A stretch of DNA of 64,000 nt, taken from Gemella haemolysans ATCC 10379. Its GTDB lineage: Bacteria; Bacillota; Bacilli; Staphylococcales; Gemellaceae. Location: NCBI RefSeq assembly GCF_000173915.1, contig NZ_ACDZ02000014.1, positions 124,001 through 188,000 of the forward strand, read 5' to 3'. The translations under genes and the position numbers were made by a program. Every line of letters starts with the position of its first letter. Position 1 is the first letter of the stretch. Under the pieces are notes generated by a model that had not been told where the DNA came from, ran no database searches, and worked only from the letters and a program-made list of their open reading frames with translations. Positions 7,966 to 17,089 of this stretch are shown in pieces.

Positions 7966-8574
7966 ATGACAAAAAATAATCAAAAACGTTTAGTTATATT
8001 TTTTATAGTGATGTTTGGTCTTATTGCGAGTGGTTACAATAATTTTTTGAAGCCTTTGGATAGTATAATTATTAATTTTATTCAAGGTTTAGAAAATCCA
8101 ATGCTTACAAGCATATATTTAAATACAACAAATATAGCAGATCAAAAACCTAGTGTAATAATAACTGCTATAATAGTTATTATTTTATTTGTGAGTAAGT
8201 TTAAAAGAGAGGCTCTATTTTTAACTCTTACAATGGGAACGTGTGGTATAGTGATGGCGTTTATTAAGATAATTTTTAATCGTCCTAGACCTAATATTCA
8301 TCGTTTAGTAGAATTAAATAGCTTAAGTTTTCCTAGTGGGCACACGACTTCAGCGACAATAATGTATTTAACATTGGCGTTAATATTTATTAAATTATCG
8401 AAGAAAGGAAATAATAATTATTTTCCTATTCTTATAGCGATAATGGGAATTTTATTTATAGCGACTTCTAGAGTATATTTAGGAGTACATTATCCGACGG
8501 ATACGATGGCGGGGATGTGTTTAGGTAGCGTAATAGTATTAACTTATAATCTTATTTATTATGATAAAAAGTAG
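7966..8574 (+). CDS. PAP2-family membrane phosphatase
   Basis: A 202-residue membrane protein with about six helices and the three PAP2 phosphatase motifs: KIIFNRPRPN (motif 1), SFPSGHTTSA (motif 2, with the catalytic His) and SRVYLGVHYPTDTMAG (motif 3, with the nucleophilic His). Such proteins remove phosphate from phosphatidylglycerophosphate, phosphatidate or undecaprenyl pyrophosphate; sequence alone does not choose. It lies 12 bases ahead of a diacylglycerol glucosyltransferase-like gene, so it may supply diacylglycerol from phosphatidate for glycolipid synthesis; this is inferred. A second PAP2 protein is encoded at 33675. Confidence 0.85.
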   Translation: MTKNNQKRLVIFFIVMFGLIASGYNNFLKPLDSIIINFIQGLENPMLTSIYLNTTNIADQKPSVIITAIIVIILFVSKFKREALFLTLTMGTCGIVMAFIKIIFNRPRPNIHRLVELNSLSFPSGHTTSATIMYLTLALIFIKLSKKGNNNYFPILIAIMGILFIATSRVYLGVHYPTDTMAGMCLGSVIVLTYNLIYYDKK

Positions 8575-8586
8575 AGGTGAGGTAAT

Positions 8587-9687
8587 ATGAAAAAAGTTTT
8601 ATTAATAACAGGTTCATTCGGAAATGGGCATCTTCAAGTATCAAAAAACATTAAAGAAACATTTGAAAAATATTATGCTGATGAGATTGATGTTATTGAA
8701 ACAGACCTGTTCTTACAAGCACACCCGAATTTGACTCCGGTGTTAAAAAAATTATATTTATATAGCTTTTCATATTTTAGAGATATTTACGGATATTTGT
8801 ATTATGCAGGAAAAAATCATAGTAATATCTCTGCTTATAGATATTTTAGTTCTGAGTATTTGAAAAAACTAGTAAAGCAAGCTAAACCAGATATTATTGT
8901 CTCAACATTTCCAACTCCAGCTTTATCATTATTGAAAGATAGGCAGATACCGATAGTTAATATAATAACGGATTATCATTTTCACAAAAGTTGGTTAACT
9001 AAAGGTGCATTTAGATATTATGTAGCGACAGATGAAACTGAAAAAGAGTTATTGAAGTTAAATGTAGAAAAACAAAAAGTTAAGAAATTTGGAATACCGA
9101 TTGCTGAAAAATTCGATAATAAAATGGATGCTGAACAATGGTTGGAAGATAATAAATTATTTATAGATAAAAAGACAGTTTTATTATCTGCTGGTGCTTT
9201 TGGGGTATCTACTGATTTTTCGAATCTTATCGGGAAAATACTGAAGAAAAATAAAGATACTCAAGTAGTAGCAATCTGTGGTAAAAATAGAGCATTAAAG
9301 AATAAATTAGAAATTGATTATGCTGAACAAAAAATGGTTAAAATTCTAGGATATACTGAAAATATGCGAGAATGGATGCAGACTGCTGATGTGCTTATAA
9401 CTAAGGCAGGAGGAGTAACTATTTCTGAAGCATTAGCAAGTAATATTCCACTGATTCTTTTTAATCCTGTTCCCGGACAAGAGATGGAAAATGCTGTCTA
9501 CTTTAGGAAAAATGGAATGGCAAAAATCGCTAAAAATTTAGAAGAAGTACTAGATTGTTTAGAAGAACTATTTTTTGAAGATAATATTAAGAAGATTAAA
9601 TACAATATGATAAAAAATTATTTACCGCATGCAAGTTATAATATTTGCAAAGATATTATGGGGATCTTAGAATTGAATAAAGTATAA
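8587..9687 (+). CDS. MGDG synthase/UgtP-like glycolipid glycosyltransferase (GT28)
   Basis: The 366-residue enzyme has the MGDG-synthase/MurG fold: N-terminal GSFGNGHLQVSKNI for lipid-acceptor binding and the C-terminal UDP-sugar site with TKAGGVTISEALA and LFNPVPGQEMENA. UgtP/YpfP enzymes transfer glucose from UDP-glucose to diacylglycerol on the inner face of the membrane, producing the glycolipid anchor of lipoteichoic acid. The dlt operon in this window is consistent with a teichoic-acid-bearing envelope. GAGGTGAGG precedes the ATG, and the gene is coupled to the PAP2 gene by a 12-base gap. The exact sugar and number of transfers cannot be told. Confidence 0.85.
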   Translation: MKKVLLITGSFGNGHLQVSKNIKETFEKYYADEIDVIETDLFLQAHPNLTPVLKKLYLYSFSYFRDIYGYLYYAGKNHSNISAYRYFSSEYLKKLVKQAKPDIIVSTFPTPALSLLKDRQIPIVNIITDYHFHKSWLTKGAFRYYVATDETEKELLKLNVEKQKVKKFGIPIAEKFDNKMDAEQWLEDNKLFIDKKTVLLSAGAFGVSTDFSNLIGKILKKNKDTQVVAICGKNRALKNKLEIDYAEQKMVKILGYTENMREWMQTADVLITKAGGVTISEALASNIPLILFNPVPGQEMENAVYFRKNGMAKIAKNLEEVLDCLEELFFEDNIKKIKYNMIKNYLPHASYNICKDIMGILELNKV

Positions 9688-9717
9688 TATTAATTAACTT
9701 TATATGTGTTCTGAGTA

Positions 9718-9780
9718 AGGGTGACTCGATAAAATCGATTTTTCTGAAATCAAGATTTTTGAGTTACTCTTTTTTATTTT
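9718..9780 (+). repeat. Dispersed palindromic repeat, copy 2, acting as terminator
   Basis: AGGGTGACTC arm pairs with GAGTTACTCT at about 9761-9770 around an inner ATCGATTTTT/AAATC hairpin, followed by TTTTTTATTTT. It terminates the glycolipid synthase transcript. Confidence 0.75.
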
Positions 9781-9913
9781 ATCAAAATAATATCTTTAAT
9801 ATATAAGATAAAGTTGTAACTTTGTATACCAGTTGAGTAAAGTTAAGTGTGATTTTTACTGATTTGTTGCTGTGTTCAACTCTTATCTTATCTTTTTCTC
9901 TTTCTATTGTTAT

Positions 9914-9921
9914 GGTATAAT
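9914..9921 (+). promoter_or_regulatory. Extended -10 promoter of truA
   Basis: TGGTATAAT (TGn plus TATAAT) about 95 bases before the GTG start; the -35 region is weak, as allowed for extended -10 promoters. Confidence 0.55.
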
Positions 9922-10017
9922 AGAATATAGAGTGAGTTGTTAGAAAGCATTTAAGGACTAATACAACGGTTAAGAAGTAAGAAATAAAAATTAAAATAAA
10001 ACATTTAGGAGATAAGA

Positions 10018-10815
10018 GTGAGAGTAGTTTTACTTTGTAGGTATGATGGTAGTAATTACCATGGATTTCAAATACAACCAAATAATAATACAATTCAAGA
10101 AGAAATTGAGAAAAGTTTAAAGAAAATTAATAAAAAAGATGTACGACTTTATATGAGTGGAAGAACGGATAGTGGGGTTCATGCTTATGGTCAGGTATTG
10201 CATTTTGACACGGATTTGAATATTCCAGATGAAGCATGGGTTAAGGCGCTTAATGCTACTATTCCGAAAGATATTAGGATAGTGGGGGCGACGTCAGCTT
10301 CGGAAGATTTTCATGTTAGGTATAATAGTACACAAAAAACATATTATTATAAACTTCATATTGGAAGAGAAGTGGATCCATTCTTACTAAATTATGTGGG
10401 TAAACATAGTTTTGATTTTAATTTCGAAAAAGCTCAAGAAGCTTTGCAATATTTTATAGGAGAACATGATTTTTCATCATTTTGTTCGAAAAATTCTAGT
10501 GTTGAGGATAAGGTTAGAACGATATATAGTTTAACTATGGAGAAAGATTTGATTAATCCTAATATTGTAAACTTTGAAATTACTGGGAATGGTTTCTTAT
10601 ATAATATGGTTAGAATAATTATCGGAACTATACAAAATGTCGCTGCAGGTAAATATGAAGCGAATTATGTTAAAGAAATATTAGAAAAAAAGGAACGACA
10701 ATTCGCAGGACCGAAAGCTGATGCAGCAGGATTGTATCTTAAAGAAGTGCTTTATGATGATGATAAAATAAATAAATTTATAAATAATAGTTTAAAAGCT
10801 TATTGTAATAAATAA
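10018..10815 (+). CDS. truA: tRNA pseudouridine(38-40) synthase TruA
   Basis: The 265-residue protein matches TruA over its full length: N-terminal LLCRYDGSNYHGFQIQPN, the catalytic block YMSGRTDSGVHAYGQV (Asp in RTDSGVHA is the nucleophile), HDFSSFCSKN in the middle and the GNGFLYNMVRIIIGT block near the end. It isomerises uridines 38-40 in the tRNA anticodon arm. The start is GTG at 10018, placed by TTTAGGAGAT just upstream and by the family's usual N-terminus. In many Firmicutes truA follows ecfT; here it precedes the ecf operon but is separated by repeat copy 3 and a new promoter. Confidence 0.95.
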   Translation: MRVVLLCRYDGSNYHGFQIQPNNNTIQEEIEKSLKKINKKDVRLYMSGRTDSGVHAYGQVLHFDTDLNIPDEAWVKALNATIPKDIRIVGATSASEDFHVRYNSTQKTYYYKLHIGREVDPFLLNYVGKHSFDFNFEKAQEALQYFIGEHDFSSFCSKNSSVEDKVRTIYSLTMEKDLINPNIVNFEITGNGFLYNMVRIIIGTIQNVAAGKYEANYVKEILEKKERQFAGPKADAAGLYLKEVLYDDDKINKFINNSLKAYCNK

Positions 10816-10821
10816 TAGATT

Positions 10822-10935
10822 GGAGTGATTCAAAAATCGTGATTTTGTAGAAATCGATTTTTTAGAGTCATCCCCATACAGTTTATGAATTCTCATATAA
10901 ACTTTGTTAAAATTTAGGACTTTTGAATCATCCCC
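10822..10935. repeat. Dispersed palindromic repeat, copy 3, long MITE-like form
   Basis: The first hairpin (GGAGTGATTCAAAAATC to GAGTCATCCCC, 10822-10875) has no T-tract and is followed by ACAGTTTATGAATTCT and ATAAACTTTGTTAAAATTT, ending with GACTTTTGAATCATCCCC (10918-10935), the complement-like match of the opening arm. The unit of about 114 bases is thus bounded by inverted ends. The long copy at 20558 shares the inner CAGTTTAT and AACTTTGT-AAAATTT blocks. Confidence 0.65.
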
Positions 10936-10942
10936 ATTTAGT

Positions 10943-10971
10943 TTGAGAAAAATCGGGATATTTGGTATAAT
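10943..10971 (+). promoter_or_regulatory. Promoter of the ecfA1-ecfA2-ecfT operon
   Basis: TTGAGA (10943-10948), 17 bases, TATAAT (10966-10971) with an extended TGG just before it. It starts 8 bases after the repeat ends. Confidence 0.75.
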
Positions 10972-11004
10972 AAAAAGATATTCTGTAGAAAATTAGGTAA
11001 TAAA

Positions 11005-11826
11005 ATGATAAAATTTGAAGATGTTTTTTTTCAATATTCTAGTTCTAAAAAGACTGCATTATCAAATATAAATTTAGAAATAAAAGAAGGGCGTTGGCTT
11101 AGTGTTTTAGGAAAAAACGGTAGCGGAAAGTCAACGCTTATGAAGTTGATTTATGGGCAGAATTTAGCAACTTCTGGGAAAGTAACTTTTAATAATAAAG
11201 AATACAATAAAGAACTTTATGATGATATAAAAAATAAAATAGCTATTGTTTTTCAAAATCCTGATAATCAATTCGTAGGATCTACCGTAGAGGAAGATAT
11301 AGCATTTGGACTTGAGAATAGAAATGTTCCTCAAGAAAAGATGGATGAGATAATAGATAGAGTATTAGAAATTGTTGATATGACGGATTATAGAAAATAT
11401 GAGCCCTCATCATTATCAGGTGGGCAAAAACAAAGAGTGGCAATAGCATCTTCGCTAGCTTTAGATCCGGAGATTTTAATATTGGATGAGGCTACGAGTA
11501 TGCTTGATCCTAAAGCTAAAAAGTCTATTTTAGAGTATATAAAAAAAATAAATAAAGAAAAAGGAATAACTATAATCTCTATCACTCACGATGCAGAAGA
11601 GAGTGTTTATTCAGATGATATTGTCATATTAGAAAGCGGAGAAATAGTTTATCAAGGGAATTATACAACGCTATATGCTGATACTGAGATTTTAGAAAAA
11701 TATAGCTTAGAGGTTCCTTTTGTAGAAAGAATAAAAAAAGACTTAAACAATTACCTGAATCAAGAAATATTTGAAATAGAAGAAGACGAGGGGAGTGTAG
11801 TAAGGAAAATATGCAAATTAGTTTAA
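11005..11826 (+). CDS. ecfA1: ECF transporter ATPase EcfA1
   Basis: The 273-residue ABC ATPase has Walker A GKNGSGKST, Q-loop VFQNPDNQFVGSTVEEDIAFG (the QFVGSTVEED segment is diagnostic for EcfA1), signature LSGGQKQRVAIA, Walker B ILILDEATS and the H-loop His in ITHDAEE. Together with EcfA2 and EcfT it powers uptake of vitamins or metal ions by separately encoded substrate-binding S components. The gene ends 16 bases inside the start of ecfA2. No S-component gene lies nearby, so this is a shared (group II) energising module. Confidence 0.95.
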   Translation: MIKFEDVFFQYSSSKKTALSNINLEIKEGRWLSVLGKNGSGKSTLMKLIYGQNLATSGKVTFNNKEYNKELYDDIKNKIAIVFQNPDNQFVGSTVEEDIAFGLENRNVPQEKMDEIIDRVLEIVDMTDYRKYEPSSLSGGQKQRVAIASSLALDPEILILDEATSMLDPKAKKSILEYIKKINKEKGITIISITHDAEESVYSDDIVILESGEIVYQGNYTTLYADTEILEKYSLEVPFVERIKKDLNNYLNQEIFEIEEDEGSVVRKICKLV

Positions 11827-12698
11827 AAAGTGTGAACTATACTTATAATTATAAGACCCCATATGCTAGAGAAGTCTTAAAAGATATAAACTTAGAGATA
11901 GATGAAGGAAGTTATACGGTAATAGTAGGTAAGACAGGTAGCGGAAAGTCTACCCTTATAGAGCATATTAATGGCTTATTATTACCTACAAAAGGAGAAG
12001 TAGCAGTAGATAATATATTGATTACTAATCCACAGAGTAAAAAAGAAAGAAGAGAATTGGCTAAAAAACTGAAAATATTAAGACAAGATGTTGCGGTGTT
12101 ATTCCAGTTTTCTGAACAGCAGTTATTTGAAACAAGCGTATTAAAAGATATTATCTTTGCACCCTTAAATTACGGAGTAGCAGAAGAGAAAGCTATCTTA
12201 AAAGCAAAAGAATTAATAAAATTAGTAGGACTTGACGAAAGTTACTTGGATAAATCACCTTTTGAATTGTCAGGAGGAGAGATGAGGAAAGTTGCCTTAT
12301 GTGGTGTACTTGCCTTAGAACCTAAAGTACTAATATTAGACGAACCTACAGTAGCTCTAGATTATCAGAGTCGTGAGGAAATCATGGCTATGGTGAAAAG
12401 ACTTAAAGAAGAGTTTAATATGACGATAGTACTTGTAACTCATAATATGGATTATGTATTGGAATATGCGGATAAAGTTTTCGTCTTGAAAAATGGAGAA
12501 ATTAGTTTTGAAGGAAAGGTAGAAGACCTTTTCTTGAATGAACAAGTACTCAAGGAGAATTCATTAGAATTACCAGAAGTATTGAAGTTTTACAAAAAAT
12601 TAGAAGCAAATAATATAGTATTGGATGTATTTCCTAGGAAATATGAAGAATTAATTAATGCTTTAAAAAATAAGATAGGAAGTAGTAGAAATGAATAA
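11811..12698 (+). CDS. ecfA2: ECF transporter ATPase EcfA2
   Basis: The 295-residue partner ATPase has Walker A GKTGSGKSTLIEHINGLL, Q-loop LFQFSEQQLFETSVLKDI (typical of EcfA2), signature LSGGEMRKVAL, Walker B VLILDEPT and VTHNMDYV. It forms the asymmetric ATPase pair with EcfA1 and couples to EcfT. The ATG overlaps the end of ecfA1 by 16 bases and its own end overlaps ecfT by 8 bases, giving one translationally linked unit. Confidence 0.95.
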   Translation: MQISLKSVNYTYNYKTPYAREVLKDINLEIDEGSYTVIVGKTGSGKSTLIEHINGLLLPTKGEVAVDNILITNPQSKKERRELAKKLKILRQDVAVLFQFSEQQLFETSVLKDIIFAPLNYGVAEEKAILKAKELIKLVGLDESYLDKSPFELSGGEMRKVALCGVLALEPKVLILDEPTVALDYQSREEIMAMVKRLKEEFNMTIVLVTHNMDYVLEYADKVFVLKNGEISFEGKVEDLFLNEQVLKENSLELPEVLKFYKKLEANNIVLDVFPRKYEELINALKNKIGSSRNE

Positions 12699-13479
12699 TT
12701 CGTTAATAAGTAAGTATATTCCATTAAATACTATTATTCATAATCTTGATCCGCGAGTTAAAATATTTTTTGTGATTTGGTACTTAGTAGATGTCTTTAT
12801 TGCATATAATGTGTTAGAATTTTTTATCTTAATATTAATGCTACTAGTAATTGTTATATTATCAAAAACAAGTCCAGCATTTTTAATTAATAGTGTAAAA
12901 GCTATTAGTATACTAATTTTATTTACTTCATTAATTCATCTTGTTTTTAATAAAAAAGGTAGCGTGTTGTATGAAGTATTAGGTTGGAAGATTTATAGCG
13001 GTGCACTTTTAGGAATTGCATTGATTACAGTCAGGTTTATTCTGGTTGTTGCGATTATGGTTGTCTTTATGGCTACTACTTCACCAACAGAAATAACGAG
13101 TGCTATAGAAAAGAGTCTTGGATTTCTACAGAAGGTAGGGGTGCCAATCTCAACTTTTGCGCTAGTATTATCTATATCACTTAGATTTATTCCGACTATA
13201 TTAGAAGAAACTAATAGAATAATAAATGCACAGGTTTCACGTGGTTCAGATTTTAATGAAGGAAGCCTAGCGCAGAAAGTAAGGAAGTTTATTCCTATAC
13301 TGATACCATTATTTATAGCTACTTTGAAAAGGGCTGATGAGCTTGCTACTGCAATGGAAGTAAGAGGCTATTCTACTACCGGTATAAGAAGTAAGTATAA
13401 AGTACTAAAATATAATAAACTAGATTATTTAAGTTATATATTAATAATAGTTATTACAATATTTATAATGTTAGTGTAG
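12691..13479 (+). CDS. ecfT: ECF transporter transmembrane protein EcfT
   Basis: This 262-residue membrane protein begins LNTIIHNLDPRVKIFFVIWY, the standard EcfT opening. It has about five helices and the two cytoplasmic coupling helices, marked by INAQVSRG and MEVRGYSTTG, whose Ala-Arg-Gly-like motifs dock on the two ATPases. It binds exchanging S components for different vitamins. The gene overlaps ecfA2 by 8 bases and is followed 25 bases later by sua5 with its own AGAAAGGAG site, so read-through into that operon is possible. Confidence 0.93.
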   Translation: MNNSLISKYIPLNTIIHNLDPRVKIFFVIWYLVDVFIAYNVLEFFILILMLLVIVILSKTSPAFLINSVKAISILILFTSLIHLVFNKKGSVLYEVLGWKIYSGALLGIALITVRFILVVAIMVVFMATTSPTEITSAIEKSLGFLQKVGVPISTFALVLSISLRFIPTILEETNRIINAQVSRGSDFNEGSLAQKVRKFIPILIPLFIATLKRADELATAMEVRGYSTTGIRSKYKVLKYNKLDYLSYILIIVITIFIMLV

Positions 13480-13504
13480 TATGAAATTTTAGAAAGGAGA
13501 TAGG

Positions 13505-14536
13505 ATGGAAACTGAAATAATTAATATTTCGAAAAGTGAAAGTAAAGAAGAAATATACAGTAAGTTAACTGAGTATTACAAAAGAGGAAAGCTTGTAGCT
13601 ATTCCAACAGAAACTGTTTATGGCTTAAGTGCTAATGCTATGGATGATGAAGCGGTGAGTAAGATATATGAGGCAAAAGGTCGTCCTAGTGATAATCCAC
13701 TAATCGTTCATTTTTATGAAATGAGTCAGCTAGATGAGATTGTTGATTATAGTGATGAAAATGTTAAGAAACTTATAGATAAGTTCTGGCCAGGTCCAAT
13801 GACTTTAATTTTAAATGTTAAAGAAAATAACGGTATTTCTAAAAAGGTTACGGCTGGTTTAAACACTCTTGCTGTTAGAATGCCATCTAATGTTACCGCT
13901 CGAGGAATATTAAAGGAAACTGAAATTTTATTAGCAGCACCAAGTGCTAATACAAGTGGAAAGCCATCTCCGACAAAATTTGAACATGTGTATCATGATT
14001 TGAATGGGAAAATAGATGTAATAATCGAAGATGAACAATCGGATATCGGTTTAGAAAGTACGGTTATTGATTGTACAAGATATCCACTTGTTATTGCACG
14101 CCCTGGGGATATTACTAAAGAAGACATTGAGTCTGTATTAGGAGAAGGTAGTGTGAAGTATAATGAAGAAGTACTTACACAGAATGTCGCACCTATATCG
14201 CCAGGAATGAAATATAGACATTATTCTCCTGAAGCGGAATTAGTATTGTTTAATGATTCATTTGAAAATTTAATAAATATTTTAAAAGATAAAAATCAAA
14301 AAACCGGTTTCATTACATATAAAGAAATGGAATCTAGAGTTGATGATTTAAATGTTTCTATAAAATATTTAGCAGAGAATGAGAAAAGTGTTGAACAATC
14401 TAATAAAAATTTATATAATATTCTAAGGGAGTTTGATGAAGAAAAGGTAGAGGAAATTTTTATACTACCAATCGAAGAAACGAAAGAGAATAAAGCTTTG
14501 TTAAATAGACTTAATAAAGCTATAAGTAAAAAATAA
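13505..14536 (+). CDS. L-threonylcarbamoyladenylate synthase, Sua5 type
   Basis: The 343-residue protein has the YrdC fold (residues about 15-205) with LVAIPTETVYGLSANA, KGRPSDNPLIVH, KFWPGPMTLIL and the APSANTSGKPSPT block that binds nucleotide and threonine, then a linker with PGMKYRHYSPEAELVL and a C-terminal Sua5 domain. It makes threonylcarbamoyl-AMP from threonine, bicarbonate and ATP for the t6A37 tRNA modification. The two-domain length sets it apart from the short TsaC. It is the first gene of a tight run with two glycosyltransferase-type genes and a leucine-rich-repeat protein. Confidence 0.92.
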   Translation: METEIINISKSESKEEIYSKLTEYYKRGKLVAIPTETVYGLSANAMDDEAVSKIYEAKGRPSDNPLIVHFYEMSQLDEIVDYSDENVKKLIDKFWPGPMTLILNVKENNGISKKVTAGLNTLAVRMPSNVTARGILKETEILLAAPSANTSGKPSPTKFEHVYHDLNGKIDVIIEDEQSDIGLESTVIDCTRYPLVIARPGDITKEDIESVLGEGSVKYNEEVLTQNVAPISPGMKYRHYSPEAELVLFNDSFENLINILKDKNQKTGFITYKEMESRVDDLNVSIKYLAENEKSVEQSNKNLYNILREFDEEKVEEIFILPIEETKENKALLNRLNKAISKK

Positions 14537-14551
14537 AATAGGAGATTTGTA

Positions 14552-15514
14552 ATGAAAAAGTTATATGTAGTTATACCTTGTTACAATGAAGAAGAGGTAT
14601 TAAACGAGACTGCAAAAAGATTAGAAGTTAAAATGAATTCTATGATAGAAGAAGATTTAATTTCAAAAGATAGCCGTGTTGTCTTAGTGAACGATGGTTC
14701 AAAAGACAGAACATGGGAAATGATAGAAGAACTTCATGAAAAAAATCCGTTATTTAGTGGTATTAATTTAAGTAGAAATAGAGGACACCAAAATGCACTT
14801 TTAGCAGGACTTATGACTGTTAAAGATCACTGTGATGTAAGTATTTCTATGGATGCTGATTTACAAGATGATATTAATGCTATGGATGAAATGATGAAGA
14901 AATATCTAGCGGGTGCTGATGTAGTTTATGGTGTTCGTTCTGCAAGAACTACGGATACATTCTTTAAACGTTTCACAGCCGAAGCATTCTATAAAGTAAT
15001 GGAAAAACTGGGAGCAAATACAGTGTTTAACCATGCTGACTATCGTTTAATGAGTAAACGTGCGTTAGAAGGATTAGCTCAGTTTAAAGAAGTAAACTTA
15101 TTCTTACGTGGTATTGTTCCTATGATAGGATATCCAAGCGATATTGTTACATATAAACGTGCAGAAAGATTTGCTGGAGAAAGTAAATATCCATTATCTA
15201 AGATGTTAGCATTTGCTTTCGAAGGAATTACTTCTTTATCTGTAAAGTTAATTAGATTTATCACTGTAGGCGGAGCATTAATGATATTTATTGCTGCGAT
15301 AGTATTTTTCTACACATTGTATAGTTATTTTGCAGGAGTTGCAAGACCAGGATGGTCAAGTTTAATGATATCAATGTGGTTTATCGGTGGAATGATTATG
15401 ATTTCACTAGGTATTGTGGGTGAATACGTAGGTAAAATCTACTTAGAAACAAAAGGACGCCCAAGATTTATTGTTGAAAAATTCTTAAACGAAGAGAAAA
15501 ACGAAGAGGAATAA
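14552..15514 (+). CDS. Polyprenyl-phosphate glycosyltransferase, GT2 (GtrB/DPM1-like)
   Basis: The 320-residue protein starts with VVIPCYNEEEVLNET, the GT2 fold, with the DXD-like ISMDADLQDD and nucleotide motif VNDGSKDRTWEM. Residues about 230-300 hold two membrane helices separated by a short loop, ending IVGEYVGKIYLETKGRPRF. This is the layout of GtrB and related enzymes, which transfer a sugar from a UDP- or GDP-sugar to undecaprenyl phosphate at the inner membrane face. The downstream membrane protein at 15521 looks like a matching GT-C enzyme that could use the lipid-linked sugar outside. The sugar and acceptor are unknown. Confidence 0.88.
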   Translation: MKKLYVVIPCYNEEEVLNETAKRLEVKMNSMIEEDLISKDSRVVLVNDGSKDRTWEMIEELHEKNPLFSGINLSRNRGHQNALLAGLMTVKDHCDVSISMDADLQDDINAMDEMMKKYLAGADVVYGVRSARTTDTFFKRFTAEAFYKVMEKLGANTVFNHADYRLMSKRALEGLAQFKEVNLFLRGIVPMIGYPSDIVTYKRAERFAGESKYPLSKMLAFAFEGITSLSVKLIRFITVGGALMIFIAAIVFFYTLYSYFAGVARPGWSSLMISMWFIGGMIMISLGIVGEYVGKIYLETKGRPRFIVEKFLNEEKNEEE

Positions 15515-15520
15515 TTGACA

Positions 15521-17089
15521 ATGAACAAGGAAATATTAAATAAATTTTCTAACTTTTTAGTAAAAGTTATAGCTGTAATTTTCATGGTACTTATGGGGAT
15601 AAACTCTTTATTAGTATTAACAAAAACAGCGATATTTCCTAAAGATTATCAAGAAACTTTATATTATGAAAATGTCAGTGCTATACTAAATATTATGTTC
15701 CTTATAATATTTAGTATAGTTATCTTAATATTAGCGAGATATTTGAAAAAAATAATAAATGTTCAAAGATTAGTATTGATAGTTATGATTTATGCCTTTA
15801 TTATTAGTATCTTGTTTGCAATATTGAGAAGAGACTATGTTCAGTTTGATCCATTTAACGTAATAGATCAAGCTAATAATTTCATAAGGGAAAACTACAG
15901 TGGTCTTGATAAAGGAAATAATTATTTATACATATATTCACATCAAATTACAACAGTATTTTTATTCCAAATTATACTGTCATTATTTGGTAGAGCAACA
16001 TTTATTCTATATATAATGCAAAGTTTTTCAATAAGTTTTATTATCTTTATGTTATATAAAATAGCTAATATAATGTTTGATGATGAGGATACGAATTATC
16101 TAGTTGTAATTCTTAGTGGTCTATGTTTTCCGTTAATATTCTATGTTGCATTTGTATACGGATTATTACCGGGTATGTTTTTAACATTACTGGCTTACTA
16201 TTACTTTATAAAGTATACTAAACATAAAAAATGGTATATGTTAGTAATAAGTGCTATTAGCATTAATGTTGCGATACTATTTATAGGTAATAATATAATA
16301 CATATGTTAGCTATATTCTCGGCAGCAGTTATTTATCTTATTAGAATTAGAGATAAAAAAGTGATTGCGTTTATGGTCAGCTGTCTGTTTTTAATGAGTG
16401 CCTCTAAGAGTTTAATCTACAACTATTATGAAGTGAAAAGTCAAAAGACCATTGCTGACGGTGTCCCAAAAATTACATGGATAGCTATGGGAATGCAAGA
16501 AGGAGATCGTGAAGCAGGTTGGTGGAATAGATTTAACTATGATATTATGCCAGAAGAAGATTATGATACAAATCGTATAACCGAAATCTCTAAGGATTCT
16601 ATAAAACAAAGAGCAGAAGTGTTTAAGAAAAACCCAAGATATGCTGTAGATTTTTATCAAAGAAAATATGAAAATCAATTTTTAGAACCAACATTCCAGA
16701 GTTTATTGGTAACTGCACCACAAAGGAATTTTGATAATGAAACTAAGTTAGAAAAAGTAAAAGACTTTTTTATAAAACAAATTTACTTTGATGAAACTCA
16801 TCACGTACTTACTTTTATTATGAAGGTATTTCAAGTATTTGTGTATATATTTTCTGTAGTATTTGCAGTAAATGTTTATAAGAAGAAAAAAGAAATATTA
16901 ACTATAATTCCTGTAGCCTTCATTGGTGGAACGTTATTCCATATGATATGGGAAGCGAAAAGTAGATATGTATTTCCGTACTTTGTATTTTTAATTCCAC
17001 TTGCTGCATATGGATTAATAATTGTAAGAAATAAAATAACTGAATATAGAAAAAATAAAGAGGAAAAAAATGAAAAAGGTAATATATAA
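15521..17089 (+). CDS. Polytopic membrane protein, probable GT-C glycosyltransferase
   Basis: The 522-residue protein has about 12 membrane helices. After the first helices comes a long outside segment with RRDYVQFDPFNVIDQANNF, comparable to the acidic first loop of GT-C (ArnT/PMT-like) sugar transferases, and a large soluble loop at about 310-430. I infer that it transfers a sugar from a polyprenyl-phosphate carrier made by the preceding GT2 enzyme to an exported target. I chose ATG at 15521; TTG at 15515 is also in frame but only four bases from GAGGA. Its end overlaps the leucine-rich-repeat gene by 20 bases. The family assignment is tentative. Confidence 0.7.
   Translation: MNKEILNKFSNFLVKVIAVIFMVLMGINSLLVLTKTAIFPKDYQETLYYENVSAILNIMFLIIFSIVILILARYLKKIINVQRLVLIVMIYAFIISILFAILRRDYVQFDPFNVIDQANNFIRENYSGLDKGNNYLYIYSHQITTVFLFQIILSLFGRATFILYIMQSFSISFIIFMLYKIANIMFDDEDTNYLVVILSGLCFPLIFYVAFVYGLLPGMFLTLLAYYYFIKYTKHKKWYMLVISAISINVAILFIGNNIIHMLAIFSAAVIYLIRIRDKKVIAFMVSCLFLMSASKSLIYNYYEVKSQKTIADGVPKITWIAMGMQEGDREAGWWNRFNYDIMPEEDYDTNRITEISKDSIKQRAEVFKKNPRYAVDFYQRKYENQFLEPTFQSLLVTAPQRNFDNETKLEKVKDFFIKQIYFDETHHVLTFIMKVFQVFVYIFSVVFAVNVYKKKKEILTIIPVAFIGGTLFHMIWEAKSRYVFPYFVFLIPLAAYGLIIVRNKITEYRKNKEEKNEKGNI

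Larger units (their letters stand above)
9688..10017. other. Intergenic region holding a repeat/terminator and the truA promoter
   Basis: This stretch contains repeat copy 2 (9718-9771) and an extended -10 promoter for truA (9914-9921). No gene was recognised; an antisense open frame here lacks any recognisable product. Confidence 0.6.

Noticed and set aside
9782-10093. Minus-strand frame opposite the truA start
   Set aside because: It overlaps truA and its promoter; product is an unrecognisable hydrophobic sequence typical of antisense AT-rich DNA.
15515-15520. TTG start for the GT-C-like gene
   Set aside because: Only four bases from the GAGGA site, while ATG at 15521 has normal spacing.
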